This document shows positions 48,363 to 56,135 of a stretch of DNA of 64,000 nucleotides, in pieces. The DNA lies in contig JANYDC010000099.1 of the NCBI GenBank assembly GCA_025359965.1, positions 19,251-83,250 on the forward strand, given 5' to 3'. The notes beneath the pieces are model-generated. The model did no database searches and was not told the DNA's origin. It saw nothing but the letters and a program-made list of their open reading frames with translations. Position numbers and translations under genes: made by a program. How positions within the stretch are numbered: position 1 is the stretch's first letter; each line of letters begins with the position of its first letter. The DNA comes from Pedosphaera sp. Its GTDB lineage: Bacteria > Verrucomicrobiota > Verrucomicrobiia > Limisphaerales > SXQI01.

Positions 48363-49229
48363 ATGTCGACCAAGCACCGCATCGGGATTATAGGAGGCAG
48401 TGGTTTGTACCACATAGAAGGGTTCACCAATCAGAAGTGGGTGAAGGTCAAAACTCCGTTTGGCAATCCTTCCGATGAATTTTTGACAGGCACCCTGGCC
48501 GGGCGTGATGTCGTGTTCCTGCCCCGGCATGCGCGCGGGCATCGCATCCTGCCCGGTGAACTCAATCACCGCGCCAACATATATGGCATGAAAAAGCTCG
48601 GCGCTGAATGGATCATCAGCGTCAGTGCTGTAGGCTCGCTCCAGGCCAGATTCAAACCCTGCCACATTGTGCTCCCCGACCAATTTGTGGATCGGACCAA
48701 GAAGGGTTTGGAACATACTTTCTTTGGTCGCGGGATTGTCGCCCACATCGCGTTTGCAGATCCGATTTGCGAAGAACTGCGCAAAACCATCCTCGCTTCA
48801 GCCAAACGCAAAAAGGCCCGCGTTCACAACGGTGGGACCTACGTGAACATGGAAGGCCCGGCTTTCAGCACCCGCGCCGAATCCATCAGCAACCACAAAG
48901 CCGGGCACGCCGTCATCGGCATGACCAACCTGGGCGAGGCCAAATGCGCTCGCGAGGCGGAGATCGCTTATGCCACCATGGCCATGGTCACCGACTACGA
49001 TTGCTGGAAAACTGACGAGGCCCATGTCACCGTGGAAATGGTGATCGCCAACCTGACGAAAAATGCAGCCTTGGCCAAGGATATCGTGACCGATGTGATC
49101 CCACACATTCCCACAGAGCCCAACTGGCCATGTCATAGCGCGCTTAAAAACTCCATCATGACCGACAAGAAACTTTGGCCCGCCAAAACCGCCAAGGAAC
49201 TCACTCCAATATTGACCAAATACCTATAA
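48363..49229 (+). CDS. mtnP: S-methyl-5'-thioadenosine phosphorylase
   Basis: This 288-aa protein belongs to the PNP/MTAP family and splits methylthioadenosine with phosphate into adenine and 5-methylthioribose-1-phosphate, the first step of methionine salvage. Motifs: phosphate site 'IGIIGGSGLY' at the start, 'LPRHARGHRILPGELNHRAN' near 57-77, 'NMEGPAFSTRAES' near 163, and 'GMTNLGEAKCAREAEIAYAT', followed by the base-binding Asp in 'VTDYDCW' near 215. The methionine-type 'GMTN' with 'DYD' favours methylthioadenosine over plain purine nucleosides. It lies in the argH-led plus-strand set, 4 bases ahead of the GNAT-like gene. Cytoplasmic, likely trimeric. Confidence 0.93.
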   Translation: MSTKHRIGIIGGSGLYHIEGFTNQKWVKVKTPFGNPSDEFLTGTLAGRDVVFLPRHARGHRILPGELNHRANIYGMKKLGAEWIISVSAVGSLQARFKPCHIVLPDQFVDRTKKGLEHTFFGRGIVAHIAFADPICEELRKTILASAKRKKARVHNGGTYVNMEGPAFSTRAESISNHKAGHAVIGMTNLGEAKCAREAEIAYATMAMVTDYDCWKTDEAHVTVEMVIANLTKNAALAKDIVTDVIPHIPTEPNWPCHSALKNSIMTDKKLWPAKTAKELTPILTKYL

Positions 49230-49233
49230 AACC

Positions 49234-49845
49234 ATGGACCCATCCTCCTACCAAGTTCGCAGAGCCACACTGGATGACCTTCCCCAATTGCGCGAGCTCT
49301 GGGCCATTGCGCGGCTGCCTTTGGCTGAAATGGAGAAGCGCTTTACCGAGTTCCAGATCGCGGCGGACGGCTCGAATTCGATCAAAGCCGCCATGGGTTT
49401 TTACATGAGCAAGACCAATGGCTTGGTTCATTCTGAAATTTACCGAAACCCAGCCGAGGAACCCGAATTGCGGGCCAGACTTTGGAATCGGATTTTGATC
49501 CTTGCCCGCAACCACGGGGTGCATCGTCTCTGGACGCAAAGCTCTGTTTCCTTCTGGCGCGAGCAGGGTTGGAAAGACCCCGATTTTAAGGATCTGGAAT
49601 CCCTGCCGCCGCTGTTCGGTCAACCGCACCAAGGATGGTTGCTGCTGGTATTGTTCAACGAGACCGCTGTTTCGCTGGACAAGGAATTTGAGATGTTCGC
49701 GCAGATGGAACGCCAAAGCAACGAGCGCACGCTTGAACAAGCCCGCAAGCTGAAGACATTCGCCTACGGATTTGTGGTTGTGCTTGCCATGGCCCTGGCA
49801 GGACTGGCGGCCTACACGTTCTTCAAATTTCCCAAGCGGAAATGA
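49234..49845 (+). CDS. GNAT-like acetyltransferase with a C-terminal membrane anchor
   Basis: This 203-aa protein has an N-terminal GNAT-like region ('YQVRRATLDDLPQLRELWAI', then a strand 'IKAAMGFYMSKTNGLVHSEI' and helix 'LWNRILILARNHGVHRLWTQ'). The classic Q/RxxGxG/A acetyl-CoA loop is not clear: the region reads 'PELRARLWNRIL', so activity is uncertain. Residues about 150-175 form a helix rich in Glu, Gln and Arg, and 177-198 form one membrane segment ('FAYGFVVVLAMALAGLAAYT') with a short basic tail 'FKFPKRK'. It is therefore a tail-anchored protein facing the cytoplasm. Four bases separate it from mtnP. Its 3' end overlaps the convergent lipA gene by 34 bases. Confidence 0.75.
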   Translation: MDPSSYQVRRATLDDLPQLRELWAIARLPLAEMEKRFTEFQIAADGSNSIKAAMGFYMSKTNGLVHSEIYRNPAEEPELRARLWNRILILARNHGVHRLWTQSSVSFWREQGWKDPDFKDLESLPPLFGQPHQGWLLLVLFNETAVSLDKEFEMFAQMERQSNERTLEQARKLKTFAYGFVVVLAMALAGLAAYTFFKFPKRK

Positions 49846-50726
49846 TCAGGATTGAATTCGTCGGCGTGATAGGAGCTGCGCACCATCGGCCCGCTGGCCA
49901 CGTGCGTAAACCCCATTTTTTCCGCCACTGACCCGTATTGGGCGAAACGCCCGGGCGTCACAAATTCAATGACCGGGAGATGTTTTGGAGTGGGCTGGAG
50001 GTATTGGCCCAAAGTTAAAATATCACAACCCGACGAACGCAAATCGTCCATAGCCTCGAACAGCTCCGGTTCCGTCTCACCCAAACCAAGCATGATGCCG
50101 GACTTGGTGTAAATGGTGTTCCCTCGACGGTCCTTCACCTTCTTCAACACACTCAAGGAACGGTCGTAAGTGGCACGATGACGCACGCTTGGGGTCAATC
50201 GGCGCACCGTCTCAAGGTTGTGATTGTAGATTTCCGGATTCGCCCGAAGGACCACGTCGATGCAATCGTCCTTATCCAGAAAATCAGGAACCAACACCTC
50301 GATGACAATGCCGGGATTAGCTTCCCTCACGGCCTCAATCGTCAGTCGAAAATGCTCGGCTCCGCCGTCCGCCAGATCATCGCGCGCCACAGCGGTGATC
50401 ACCACATGTTTGAGCTTCATGCGCTTGGTGGCTTCGGCCACGCGATTAGGCTCATCAACCTCCAAAGCCAGAGGCTTGGCGGTTTTGACGGCGCAGAAAC
50501 CGCAGGCTCGCGTGCAGTTCTCCCCCGCAATCATGAATGTGGCGGTGCCTTTGCTCCAACACTCCCAGTGGTTTGGGCACTTCGCGCTCTCGCACACGGT
50601 GTGCAACTTCAAATCACCCAGCAACTGCCGCGTTTGGAAAAAACTCTGGGTGGTGGGCAGTTTGGTGCGCAACCACTCGGGCAAACGAGGACGTGGCTGA
50701 TTGGGTACAACGGTCTGAATACTCAC
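49812..50726 (-). CDS. lipA: Lipoyl synthase
   Basis: This radical SAM enzyme inserts two sulfur atoms into octanoyl groups on carrier proteins, making lipoate for the 2-oxoacid dehydrogenases. The frame is open to 50774, but that would overlap the gene upstream; a GTG at 50726 gives 304 aa and the start 'SIQTVVPNQPRPRLPEWLRT'. Both iron-sulfur clusters are marked: the auxiliary one by 'CESAKCPNHWEC' and the radical SAM one by 'CTRACGFCAV'. The third auxiliary-cluster ligand, the Ser of the 'RSSYHADE' end, is also there. It is the last of a minus-strand set after aroB and the glutaredoxin-like gene, 17 bases from the latter. Confidence 0.95.
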   Translation of the reverse strand: MSIQTVVPNQPRPRLPEWLRTKLPTTQSFFQTRQLLGDLKLHTVCESAKCPNHWECWSKGTATFMIAGENCTRACGFCAVKTAKPLALEVDEPNRVAEATKRMKLKHVVITAVARDDLADGGAEHFRLTIEAVREANPGIVIEVLVPDFLDKDDCIDVVLRANPEIYNHNLETVRRLTPSVRHRATYDRSLSVLKKVKDRRGNTIYTKSGIMLGLGETEPELFEAMDDLRSSGCDILTLGQYLQPTPKHLPVIEFVTPGRFAQYGSVAEKMGFTHVASGPMVRSSYHADEFNPDHFRLGNLKNV

Positions 50727-50743
50727 AAGCTCTGTACTTTGGC

Positions 50744-51004
50744 CTAACGCGCCGAATTTTCCAGCCCTTTCCAAAACACTTCGAGCTGGCCGGTGTCAAA
50801 ATCCGCCAGCACCTCTCCATCCACCTCAATGACAGGGGCCAAGGTTTGCCCGGAAAGCTCCAACATCTCCTTCATGCCGGCAGCGCTCCGGCTCACATTG
50901 ATGCTCTCGTAAGGGATGTTGCGGACCTTCAGCCACTCGGCCGCCTCATCGCACCAGCCACAATAGGTCTTCACGAACAACCGCACGGTCCTCTTATCAC
51001 TCAT
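50744..51004 (-). CDS. Glutaredoxin-like protein
   Basis: This 86-aa protein has a thioredoxin-like fold with the dithiol active site 'CGWC' at about 15-18 ('VKTYCGWCDEAAEWL'), a cis-Pro site 'LAPVIEVDG' near 56, and the following 'LADFDTGQLEVFW'. The size and the 'TVRLFVKTYCGWC' start match glutaredoxins more than thioredoxins. It likely reduces disulfides or handles glutathione in the cytoplasm. It is encoded between aroB (35 bases upstream) and lipA (17 bases downstream) on the same strand. The partner and exact electron donor are not clear. Confidence 0.9.
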   Translation of the reverse strand: MSDKRTVRLFVKTYCGWCDEAAEWLKVRNIPYESINVSRSAAGMKEMLELSGQTLAPVIEVDGEVLADFDTGQLEVFWKGLENSAR

Positions 51005-51039
51005 ACCATTTCCATACCACGTTTTTGACTGATCCGCAC

Positions 51040-52134
51040 TTATTGCGCCCCCATCGAGCCCACGACCTCGCGCACCAGCGCTTCCGGCACTTTGTGCCCG
51101 TGCTCAACCACACCTATTTTCCGGGCCAAAACAAAACGAATTTCCCCGCCAGCTACTTTTTTATCCAGCCGCGTTGCCGCCATTAGCCTCTCAATCGAGG
51201 CTCGTTTCAATGCTAACTGCACGGGCAATCCGGCCCTGACAAACAACTCGCGCACACGCGCTGTCTCAACAGAAGAAAAGCCCAGCATCCGCTCCGAAAG
51301 ACGCGCCGCCGCCACTTGCCCGATCGAAATGGCTTCCCCATGCAGGAATTTTCCATAACCAGAAATCGCCTCAATCGCGTGACCAATGGTGTGGCCGAAA
51401 TTCAAAATGGCCCTTAACCCGCTCTCTGTTTCATCCTGCCCCACCACCTCGGCCTTGATTTCACAGCACCTGGCCACCACTTCGGCGAGTCCCTTGCGGT
51501 CGCGCTTGATCACCTTATCCATCTTCCTTTCCAACGTACTGAACAACGCCTCATCATAAATCACTCCATACTTGATGACTTCGGCAATCCCCGCGCGATA
51601 TTCGCGCTGTGGAAGCGTGGAAAAAGTTTCCAAATCACACAAGACCAACCGAGGCTGATAAAACGCCCCCACCAGATTTTTGCCCGCCTTTAGATTGACC
51701 CCCACCTTGCCGCCCACACTGCTATCCACCTGAGCCAGCAACGTGGTTGGAACCTGTACAAAAGCCACTCCACGGAGATAACTCGAAGCGACAAACCCAG
51801 CCAGATCTCCTACCACCCCGCCACCGAGCGCGACGATGAACGATTTGCGTTCAAGCCGATGCGTCGCCAGCACGTCATAACTTCGCCCAACCTCGCGGAG
51901 ACATTTTGAAGCCTCGCCTGCCGGGATAGTGTGCAGAATAGGTTTAAAGCCCGCCTTGCGCAAACTCGCCAGCGCAGCTTCCGCGTAAAGCGGTGCCACC
52001 TGATCATCAGATATCACAGCGCACTGCGCTCCCAACCCGAGTTCACGACATGAAGCGCCCAGCGTTTTGATCAACGCCCCACCCACTTGAATATCGTAAG
52101 ACCGATCACCCAGCGCCACTCGAACCTGTTGCAT
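51040..52134 (-). CDS. aroB: 3-Dehydroquinate synthase
   Basis: The frame is open to 52389, but only residues after the ATG at 52134 match the family ('MQQVRVALGDRSYDIQVGGA'); the length is then 364 aa. It makes 3-dehydroquinate from DAHP, step two of the shikimate pathway, with NAD and a metal. Motifs: NAD site 'ALGGGVVGDLAGFVASSYLR' near 97, 'QVPTTLLAQVDSSVGGKVGV' near 124, metal-site residues in 'EVIKYGVI', 'ESGLRAILNFGHTIGHAIEA' near 245, and 'LHGEAISIG' near 272. It leads the aroB-grx-lipA minus-strand set and is divergent from the pseudopilin gene, with 126 bases between. Confidence 0.96.
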   Translation of the reverse strand: MQQVRVALGDRSYDIQVGGALIKTLGASCRELGLGAQCAVISDDQVAPLYAEAALASLRKAGFKPILHTIPAGEASKCLREVGRSYDVLATHRLERKSFIVALGGGVVGDLAGFVASSYLRGVAFVQVPTTLLAQVDSSVGGKVGVNLKAGKNLVGAFYQPRLVLCDLETFSTLPQREYRAGIAEVIKYGVIYDEALFSTLERKMDKVIKRDRKGLAEVVARCCEIKAEVVGQDETESGLRAILNFGHTIGHAIEAISGYGKFLHGEAISIGQVAAARLSERMLGFSSVETARVRELFVRAGLPVQLALKRASIERLMAATRLDKKVAGGEIRFVLARKIGVVEHGHKVPEALVREVVGSMGAQ

Positions 52135-52260
52135 TAGGCAAAGATGCAAGAGACACCCGTATCCTGTAAAGCCGGGTTGCAGACAAGTGCGTGCTTGACT
52201 AATGATCTCCAACGGCCAAAGGCTAGGTGACAGCCTCAACCCGTGACATGACATTTGCCC

Positions 52261-53052
52261 ATGACTATTTCCGCCAAACCACAAGCCTCCGGATTCACAC
52301 TGATTGAACTGCTTGTTGTCATCGCCATCATCGCCATTTTGGCGGGCATGCTCCTCCCAGCATTGGCCAAAGCCAAGAGCAAGGCCCAAGCTTTAAATTG
52401 TATCAACAACCTGAAACAAATTGGCCTGGCCAACTACATGTACTTCAGCGATGAAGGCAAACCGGTTAATTACGATAGCTGGCCGGACCTCTGGATGAAG
52501 AAACTGGCCGTCCGCTACAACGCCATCAATAAAGTCAGGGTCTGCCCCACCGCACCGGAGCGTTCGACAGCGAGTTTGAAAAAAGACCCGTCCAACACCG
52601 GTTGGATAAACCGCTGCTGGCTGGTCAATGACACCAGCACCAATTATCAGGGTGGATACGCTCTGAATGGATACCTTTATGACAAATCCCCTTACGGCAA
52701 CAAGGAGAACGCCTTCAGTAATGAGGCTTCCTTGAGAAACCCAGCGCTTACCCCCTTTTTCTCCGACGCCATTTGGGTCGATGCCTGGCCATCAGAAACA
52801 GACGTCCCGGCCACAAGTCTTTTTGACGGCGACGCCTTTGCTGGTCCAGGGCTATCCCGCATCGCCATTCCCCGTCATGCTGCAGCAGCCTCGGCAGCAA
52901 CCAAGAAATTCGACAAGAAAACCCTCCTTCCTGGCGGGGTGAATGTTTCCTTTGCCGACAACCACGTCGAGCTGGTCAAACTTGAAAAGCTTTGGGGCCT
53001 CTCATGGCACCGCAACTGGAAAGCTCCAGCCAAGCGCCCTGGACTGCCTTGA
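52261..53052 (+). CDS. Type II secretion/pilin-like pseudopilin of the DUF1559 type
   Basis: Start taken at ATG 52261 (a TTG lies six bases before), giving 263 aa. The N-terminus has a prepilin peptidase site, '[20 protein letters not shown]': Gly at -1, Phe at +1, Glu at +5, then a 20-residue hydrophobic helix, followed by '[14 protein letters not shown]'. The rest is a globular domain with '[20 protein letters not shown]' and near the end '[20 protein letters not shown]', where relatives carry an 'H-X9-DG' motif. Verrucomicrobiota and Planctomycetota genomes hold dozens of these. It is assembled by a pseudopilus or exported through a type II-like system; no assembly genes lie in the window. 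It precedes a tRNA on the other strand. Confidence 0.88.
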   Translation: MTISAKPQASGFTLIELLVVIAIIAILAGMLLPALAKAKSKAQALNCINNLKQIGLANYMYFSDEGKPVNYDSWPDLWMKKLAVRYNAINKVRVCPTAPERSTASLKKDPSNTGWINRCWLVNDTSTNYQGGYALNGYLYDKSPYGNKENAFSNEASLRNPALTPFFSDAIWVDAWPSETDVPATSLFDGDAFAGPGLSRIAIPRHAAAASAATKKFDKKTLLPGGVNVSFADNHVELVKLEKLWGLSWHRNWKAPAKRPGLP

Positions 53053-53090
53053 AGCGAAGCAGCAGTCTTATGGCAAAGTGAGAAGAGAAG

Positions 53091-53166
53091 TGGTGCCCCC
53101 GTTCGGAATTGAACCGAAATCCGCGGTTTAGGAAACCGCTGCTCTATCCATTTGAGCTACGGGAGC
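53091..53166 (-). tRNA. tRNA-Arg (anticodon CCT)
   Basis: On the minus strand the sequence folds into a full cloverleaf: acceptor GCTCCCG with CGGGGGC (one G-T pair), D arm GCTC/GAGC, anticodon stem GCGGT/ACCGC with loop TTCCTAA (anticodon CCT), a 4-base variable loop, and T arm TTCGG/CCGAA with loop TTCAATT. The discriminator is A, and CCA is encoded at 53091-53093. The anticodon reads AGG arginine codons. Confidence 0.96.
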
Positions 53167-53290
53167 GTGGAAACACTGCACAAGTTGATAGCACAGCTGC
53201 AACCAGACACAAGCGGCAATCGAAAATCGCCACCGCCAAGAGTGCGAGACGAAATTCTTCATTCGATTTCCTCGCCCTATCGGTGCCTTA

Positions 53291-53500
53291 AAATCCCAAA
53301 GGGATTTCGTCCTCCAGCCCAATGGTTGCCCGACGGGGCAACCTTGGGTCACATTGGCTCTGGTCAGACAACCGCAACGCGGTTGCGCCTAGCGGAACAG
53401 GCACAACCACGTTGTGGTTGTGGATGCAACCCCTATCAGCACCCAACGTAGCTCGTACCTCGCAACATTGGGCTGGAGGGCGGAATCCCCTTGGGATTCC
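53291..53500. repeat. Nested palindromic repeat element, about 210 bp
   Basis: Five short hairpins sit inside a larger imperfect palindrome. Arms: 53291-53297/53301-53307 (AAATCCC), 53324-53331/53336-53343 (GGTTGCCC), 53369-53375/53379-53385 (CAACCGC), 53402-53410/53414-53422 (CACAACCAC) and 53482-53489/53493-53500 (GGAATCCC). The ends match inverted: CCTCCAGCCCAAT at 53311-53323 pairs with 53467-53479, and the next five bases also pair if one extra G is skipped. Reading frames on both strands give the same 'GFRPPAQ'-type words, the mark of a palindrome and not of a gene. It looks like a REP/BIME- or MITE-type element; elements of this kind are familiar from Verrucomicrobiota, but copy number cannot be seen here. 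Confidence 0.7.
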
Positions 53501-54141
53501 CGGATGAAGGAGCCACGGTTTCATCTATCGCTTTACATATACCTGCGCCTCCAAAATCTGAGTGTTTTTTGGGGGTTGAAGAATTTTGTCTCACACCCAC
53601 GCTTCGGAGTGAAATGTTCAACCGCTGTCAGGATTGTTTGTGAATTTTTGGGACGTGGATCCTGGCGGGTGTTTCCTGGCCTAATAGTTGCAAATCAGTA
53701 CATTTAGATTACGAAATGCAGGCCTGGGAGTTTACAATTATTGCGGTTCAATCGTGCTTTTCATGAGTTTTCACTTCGAGGGTTCCAGGCTTTGGGCTGA
53801 GAGGAATCCGATGCTGCGGTCGGCTATCGGACCATTAAATCGTAAATCAGGGAATCTCCTTAACAATTTTTGTTACCCGTCCCTGCCCGTGGAAAGCCGA
53901 GTGCCATCAAGGATTATTAAGAAATAGCAAGAAACGGCCAAAGGACGGGGTTTTGTCCGGGGGATGAGGGTCGTTTGCCAGCGCTCCCCCCACAACTGAC
54001 GACAAATGAATACGAATGAATACAAAAAGGCACAAAACATTTTGTCTCATCAGACAAGACGGGTCTTCCTCTCCTTCTGCGGCGAGGCGAACTCATGGCG
54101 TTAGGCGGATTCCGGGTGGATAAGGGACATCAAAAAGTGTA
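53501..54141. other. Intergenic stretch without a recognised gene
   Basis: Short frames exist, the longest being 79 codons from 53688 on the plus strand, but none has a familiar domain or convincing start. A direct repeat GAATGAATAC-like run lies at 54004-54023, and a small hairpin, TTGTCT/AGACAA, at 54042-54057. The region between the tRNA and the palindromic element (53167-53290) is also empty. Confidence 0.5.
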
Positions 54142-54414
54142 ATGTTTTTAACCATGACGATCACCAAACAAACCGTCGCCGACCAGATCGCTGCTTACCT
54201 TCACCATGAGATTACTCTCTCAGGGTTGGTGGATTGGTCTGAAAATGTCATGATGGAGGGGGAGATTGATGGAAACGACACCGGCACAATTGTTTCGGTG
54301 ATCGCTCGCCTGGGTGTTGCAGATGTTCGCGCTTTCGGCCTCGCTTGGGAGGATTGCGAGGAATTACTCGGAAAACTTGGTTTTACTCCTCGCATCGAGG
54401 TCATCGCCGCCTAG
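54142..54414 (+). CDS. Small conserved hypothetical protein, 90 aa
   Basis: Two starts are possible, ATG 54142 (90 aa) and ATG 54154 (86 aa, MTITKQTVADQIAAYLHHEI). The sequence reads 'LSGLVDWSENVMMEGEIDG' in the middle and 'ADVRAFGLAWEDCEELLGKL' near the end. I recall proteins with this 'LVDWAENAMMEGE...RAFGLTWEDCE' pattern as a widespread uncharacterised family, but have no name for them. It is acidic, helical, without signal or membrane segment. It stands alone after a 1-kb gene-poor stretch, and the next gene is 76 bases downstream on the same strand. It could be an antitoxin-like or regulatory protein, but no toxin partner is beside it. Confidence 0.7.
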   Translation: MFLTMTITKQTVADQIAAYLHHEITLSGLVDWSENVMMEGEIDGNDTGTIVSVIARLGVADVRAFGLAWEDCEELLGKLGFTPRIEVIAA

Positions 54415-54490
54415 TTTCAAAGGCTGGGTGAGTCTCCTGAAAAAAGTTTCCCCGGAGGCCGTTTTGCGCTAGGGTACGGTCAGGTTTTTT

Positions 54491-55288
54491 ATGCGTTGTG
54501 CTTTTCTCACCCTTTGTTTGGCGGTCGGTGTGGTGTTTGGGTTGTCACCCAAGGCTGCGGACAAGCCTGAATCCTTGGCCTTTGATGCCATCAGCAAAGA
54601 GTTTACCGCCAGCAAGGGCGAAACCAATGCCCTGTTCAGTTTTGGCGTGACCAATGTGTCCGCCGCCCCGGTCATGATCAATTGGGTGCGGACCTCCTGC
54701 GGTTGCACTGTGGCTAAACTGCCCTCCACCCCATGGAATCTTGAGCCCGGCACCAATGGCAGCTTTTCCGTGGTGGTCGATCTCCGGGGCAAGTACGGCA
54801 CGTTCAGCAAATTCATCACGCTCGACACCTCTGAGGGGCAGAAGATTCTCAACGTCAAACTCAACATCCCCGGTGGACCTCCTCCGGTGGCGAATGCTTC
54901 AATGATTGATTCGCGCACGCGGAATGTGCAGATGGCTTTGAAAGACCGGCAGTCTGTTTTTAAGGGTGATTGCGCCAAGTGCCATGTGGAACCGGCCGTG
55001 GGTCGGCATGGTGAAGCCCTTTACGAAGCCGCCTGCGCCATTTGCCATGATTCCCCCCACCGGGCCAGCATGGTGCCCGACCTCAAGGCTCTGAAAATCA
55101 CTCCTACTCCAGAATATTGGCTGGCCATGATTTCCCACGGCAAAACCAATTCCCTGATGCCCGCCTTCCTGCAATCCGAGGGCGGTCCCCTGACCGAGGA
55201 ACAGGTCAAATCCCTGGCTGATTACCTGACCCACTATTATCCCCCCCGCGCCAGCATTTCCGCCCCATCCCCCTACCACGACGATTAG
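54491..55288 (+). CDS. Exported DUF1573 protein fused to a two-site cytochrome c domain
   Basis: This 265-aa protein has a signal peptide (MRCAFLTLCLAVGVVFGLSP). Residues about 28-130 are a DUF1573 Ig-like domain with the marker 'RTSCGCTVAKLP' and 'LEPGTNGSFSVVVDLRG'. Residues about 140-250 are a cytochrome c region with two CxxCH sites close together, 'CAKCH' near 158 and 'CAICH' near 179, a possible axial Met in 'NSLMPAFLQSEGG', and the typical end 'LTEEQVKSLADYLTHYYPP'. The first CxxCH lies before the usual fold and may bind a second haem. It is probably a periplasmic electron carrier. The fusion joins a structural domain common in Bacteroidota and Verrucomicrobiota to a redox domain; the partner enzyme is unknown. 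Confidence 0.88.
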   Translation: MRCAFLTLCLAVGVVFGLSPKAADKPESLAFDAISKEFTASKGETNALFSFGVTNVSAAPVMINWVRTSCGCTVAKLPSTPWNLEPGTNGSFSVVVDLRGKYGTFSKFITLDTSEGQKILNVKLNIPGGPPPVANASMIDSRTRNVQMALKDRQSVFKGDCAKCHVEPAVGRHGEALYEAACAICHDSPHRASMVPDLKALKITPTPEYWLAMISHGKTNSLMPAFLQSEGGPLTEEQVKSLADYLTHYYPPRASISAPSPYHDD

Positions 55289-55349
55289 CCGGAACGATTA
55301 AACCCGTCTCACGGTTGAGTTCCATCAGGCCAGCGTGTAGCTTCGCGGC

Positions 55350-56069
55350 GTGAAGCAGGGATTATTCATTACGTTTGAGGGAACCGAAGGCGCGGGCAAG
55401 ACGACGCAAATTGCGCGTCTGGCAGCACAGTTGGAAAAAGCAGGGCATCCTGTGGTTGCCTTGCGGGAACCGGGGGGAACTCCGCTCTGCGAGGAAATTC
55501 GCCATCTGCTTAAACACCACCCTTCAGGAGAGGGGATGTCGGGCGAGACCGAACTCCTGCTGATGTCCGCCAGTCGTGCCCAACTCGTCCGCGAAGTCAT
55601 CCGCCCCGCGCTGGCAGCCGGAAAAGTGGTGTTGTGTGACCGTTTTTACGATTCCACCGTCGTTTATCAAGGTTATGGCCGCGGTTTGGACCACGAATGG
55701 GTGGCGTCCATGATTGATTTTGCGGTGGGGCCAACCCGTCCTGAGCTGACCCTTTTGCTGCGCGTGCCGTTGGCCATCAGTGAAGCCCGCCGTGCCTCCC
55801 GCAAGGGCGAGGGATTGCCTGATCGTTTTGACGCGGCCGGAAAAGCCTTCTTCCAAAGGGTCGAAATGGCCTATTCGGAGCTGGTGGAAGCTGAAAGCGA
55901 CCGCGTGCGCGAGGTGGATGCCACGCAATCCATCGAAGTGGTGGAAGAAGCGATCTGGAAATGGGTGCTGCCCTTCGTGGGTAACCGTGAGATTGCCGGT
56001 TCGACCGCCCACAAAAGCGCGGGTGAATGGACCCACAGCAAGCTGGCGGATTCCCCCAAGCTGGCCTGA
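55350..56069 (+). CDS. tmk: Thymidylate kinase
   Basis: This 239-aa enzyme phosphorylates dTMP to dTDP with ATP. The start is a GTG at 55350, which puts the P-loop 'FEGTEGAGKTTQ' at residues 8-19 as in relatives. Other motifs: 'LREPGGTPLCEEIRHLL' near 39 (nucleotide binding), 'CDRFYDSTVVYQGYGRGLD' near 97 (DR[YF] signature) and the LID region 'RRASRKGEGLPDRFD' near 145. The last 25 or so residues ('EIAGSTAHKSAGEWTHSKLA') exceed the common length of about 210 and have no known role. It is convergent with rpsT, and the gap between them holds the rpsT terminator. Confidence 0.95.
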   Translation: MKQGLFITFEGTEGAGKTTQIARLAAQLEKAGHPVVALREPGGTPLCEEIRHLLKHHPSGEGMSGETELLLMSASRAQLVREVIRPALAAGKVVLCDRFYDSTVVYQGYGRGLDHEWVASMIDFAVGPTRPELTLLLRVPLAISEARRASRKGEGLPDRFDAAGKAFFQRVEMAYSELVEAESDRVREVDATQSIEVVEEAIWKWVLPFVGNREIAGSTAHKSAGEWTHSKLADSPKLA

Positions 56070-56083
56070 GCGGGACGCGGACA

Positions 56084-56118
56084 GCAAAAAGCTGGGCCCC
56101 GGGGGTGATCCGGGGCCC
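56084..56118 (-). terminator. Intrinsic terminator after rpsT
   Basis: A 9-bp perfect G+C-rich stem, GGGCCCCGG at 56094-56102 with CCGGGGCCC at 56110-56118, has a 7-base loop. Read on the minus strand it is followed by AGCTTTTTGC, the T run being at 56086-56090. It lies 17 bases after the stop of rpsT. On the plus strand no T run follows, so it serves rpsT and not tmk. Confidence 0.85.
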
Positions 56119-56135
56119 GCTTGTAGAGGGCGAAA

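Noticed and set aside
52135..52389. N-terminal extension of AroB by 85 codons
   Set aside because: The extra residues do not match the family and overlap the divergent pseudopilin gene; the ATG at 52134 fits the alignment.
53288..53524. Reading frames on both strands giving 'GFRPPAQ'-type proteins
   Set aside because: Both come from the palindromic repeat, which reads similarly on both strands; no start or domain supports a gene.
53688..53927. 79-codon frame in the gene-poor stretch
   Set aside because: No recognised domain, no clear ribosome-binding site, and mixed composition; likely chance.
54004..54057. Short direct repeats and hairpin as an origin-like or attachment site
   Set aside because: Only two imperfect copies and a 6-bp stem; too weak to claim.
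53091..54141. Integrated element at the tRNA-Arg gene
   Set aside because: No integrase gene and no repeated tRNA end (attachment site) could be found in the 1 kb beside it.
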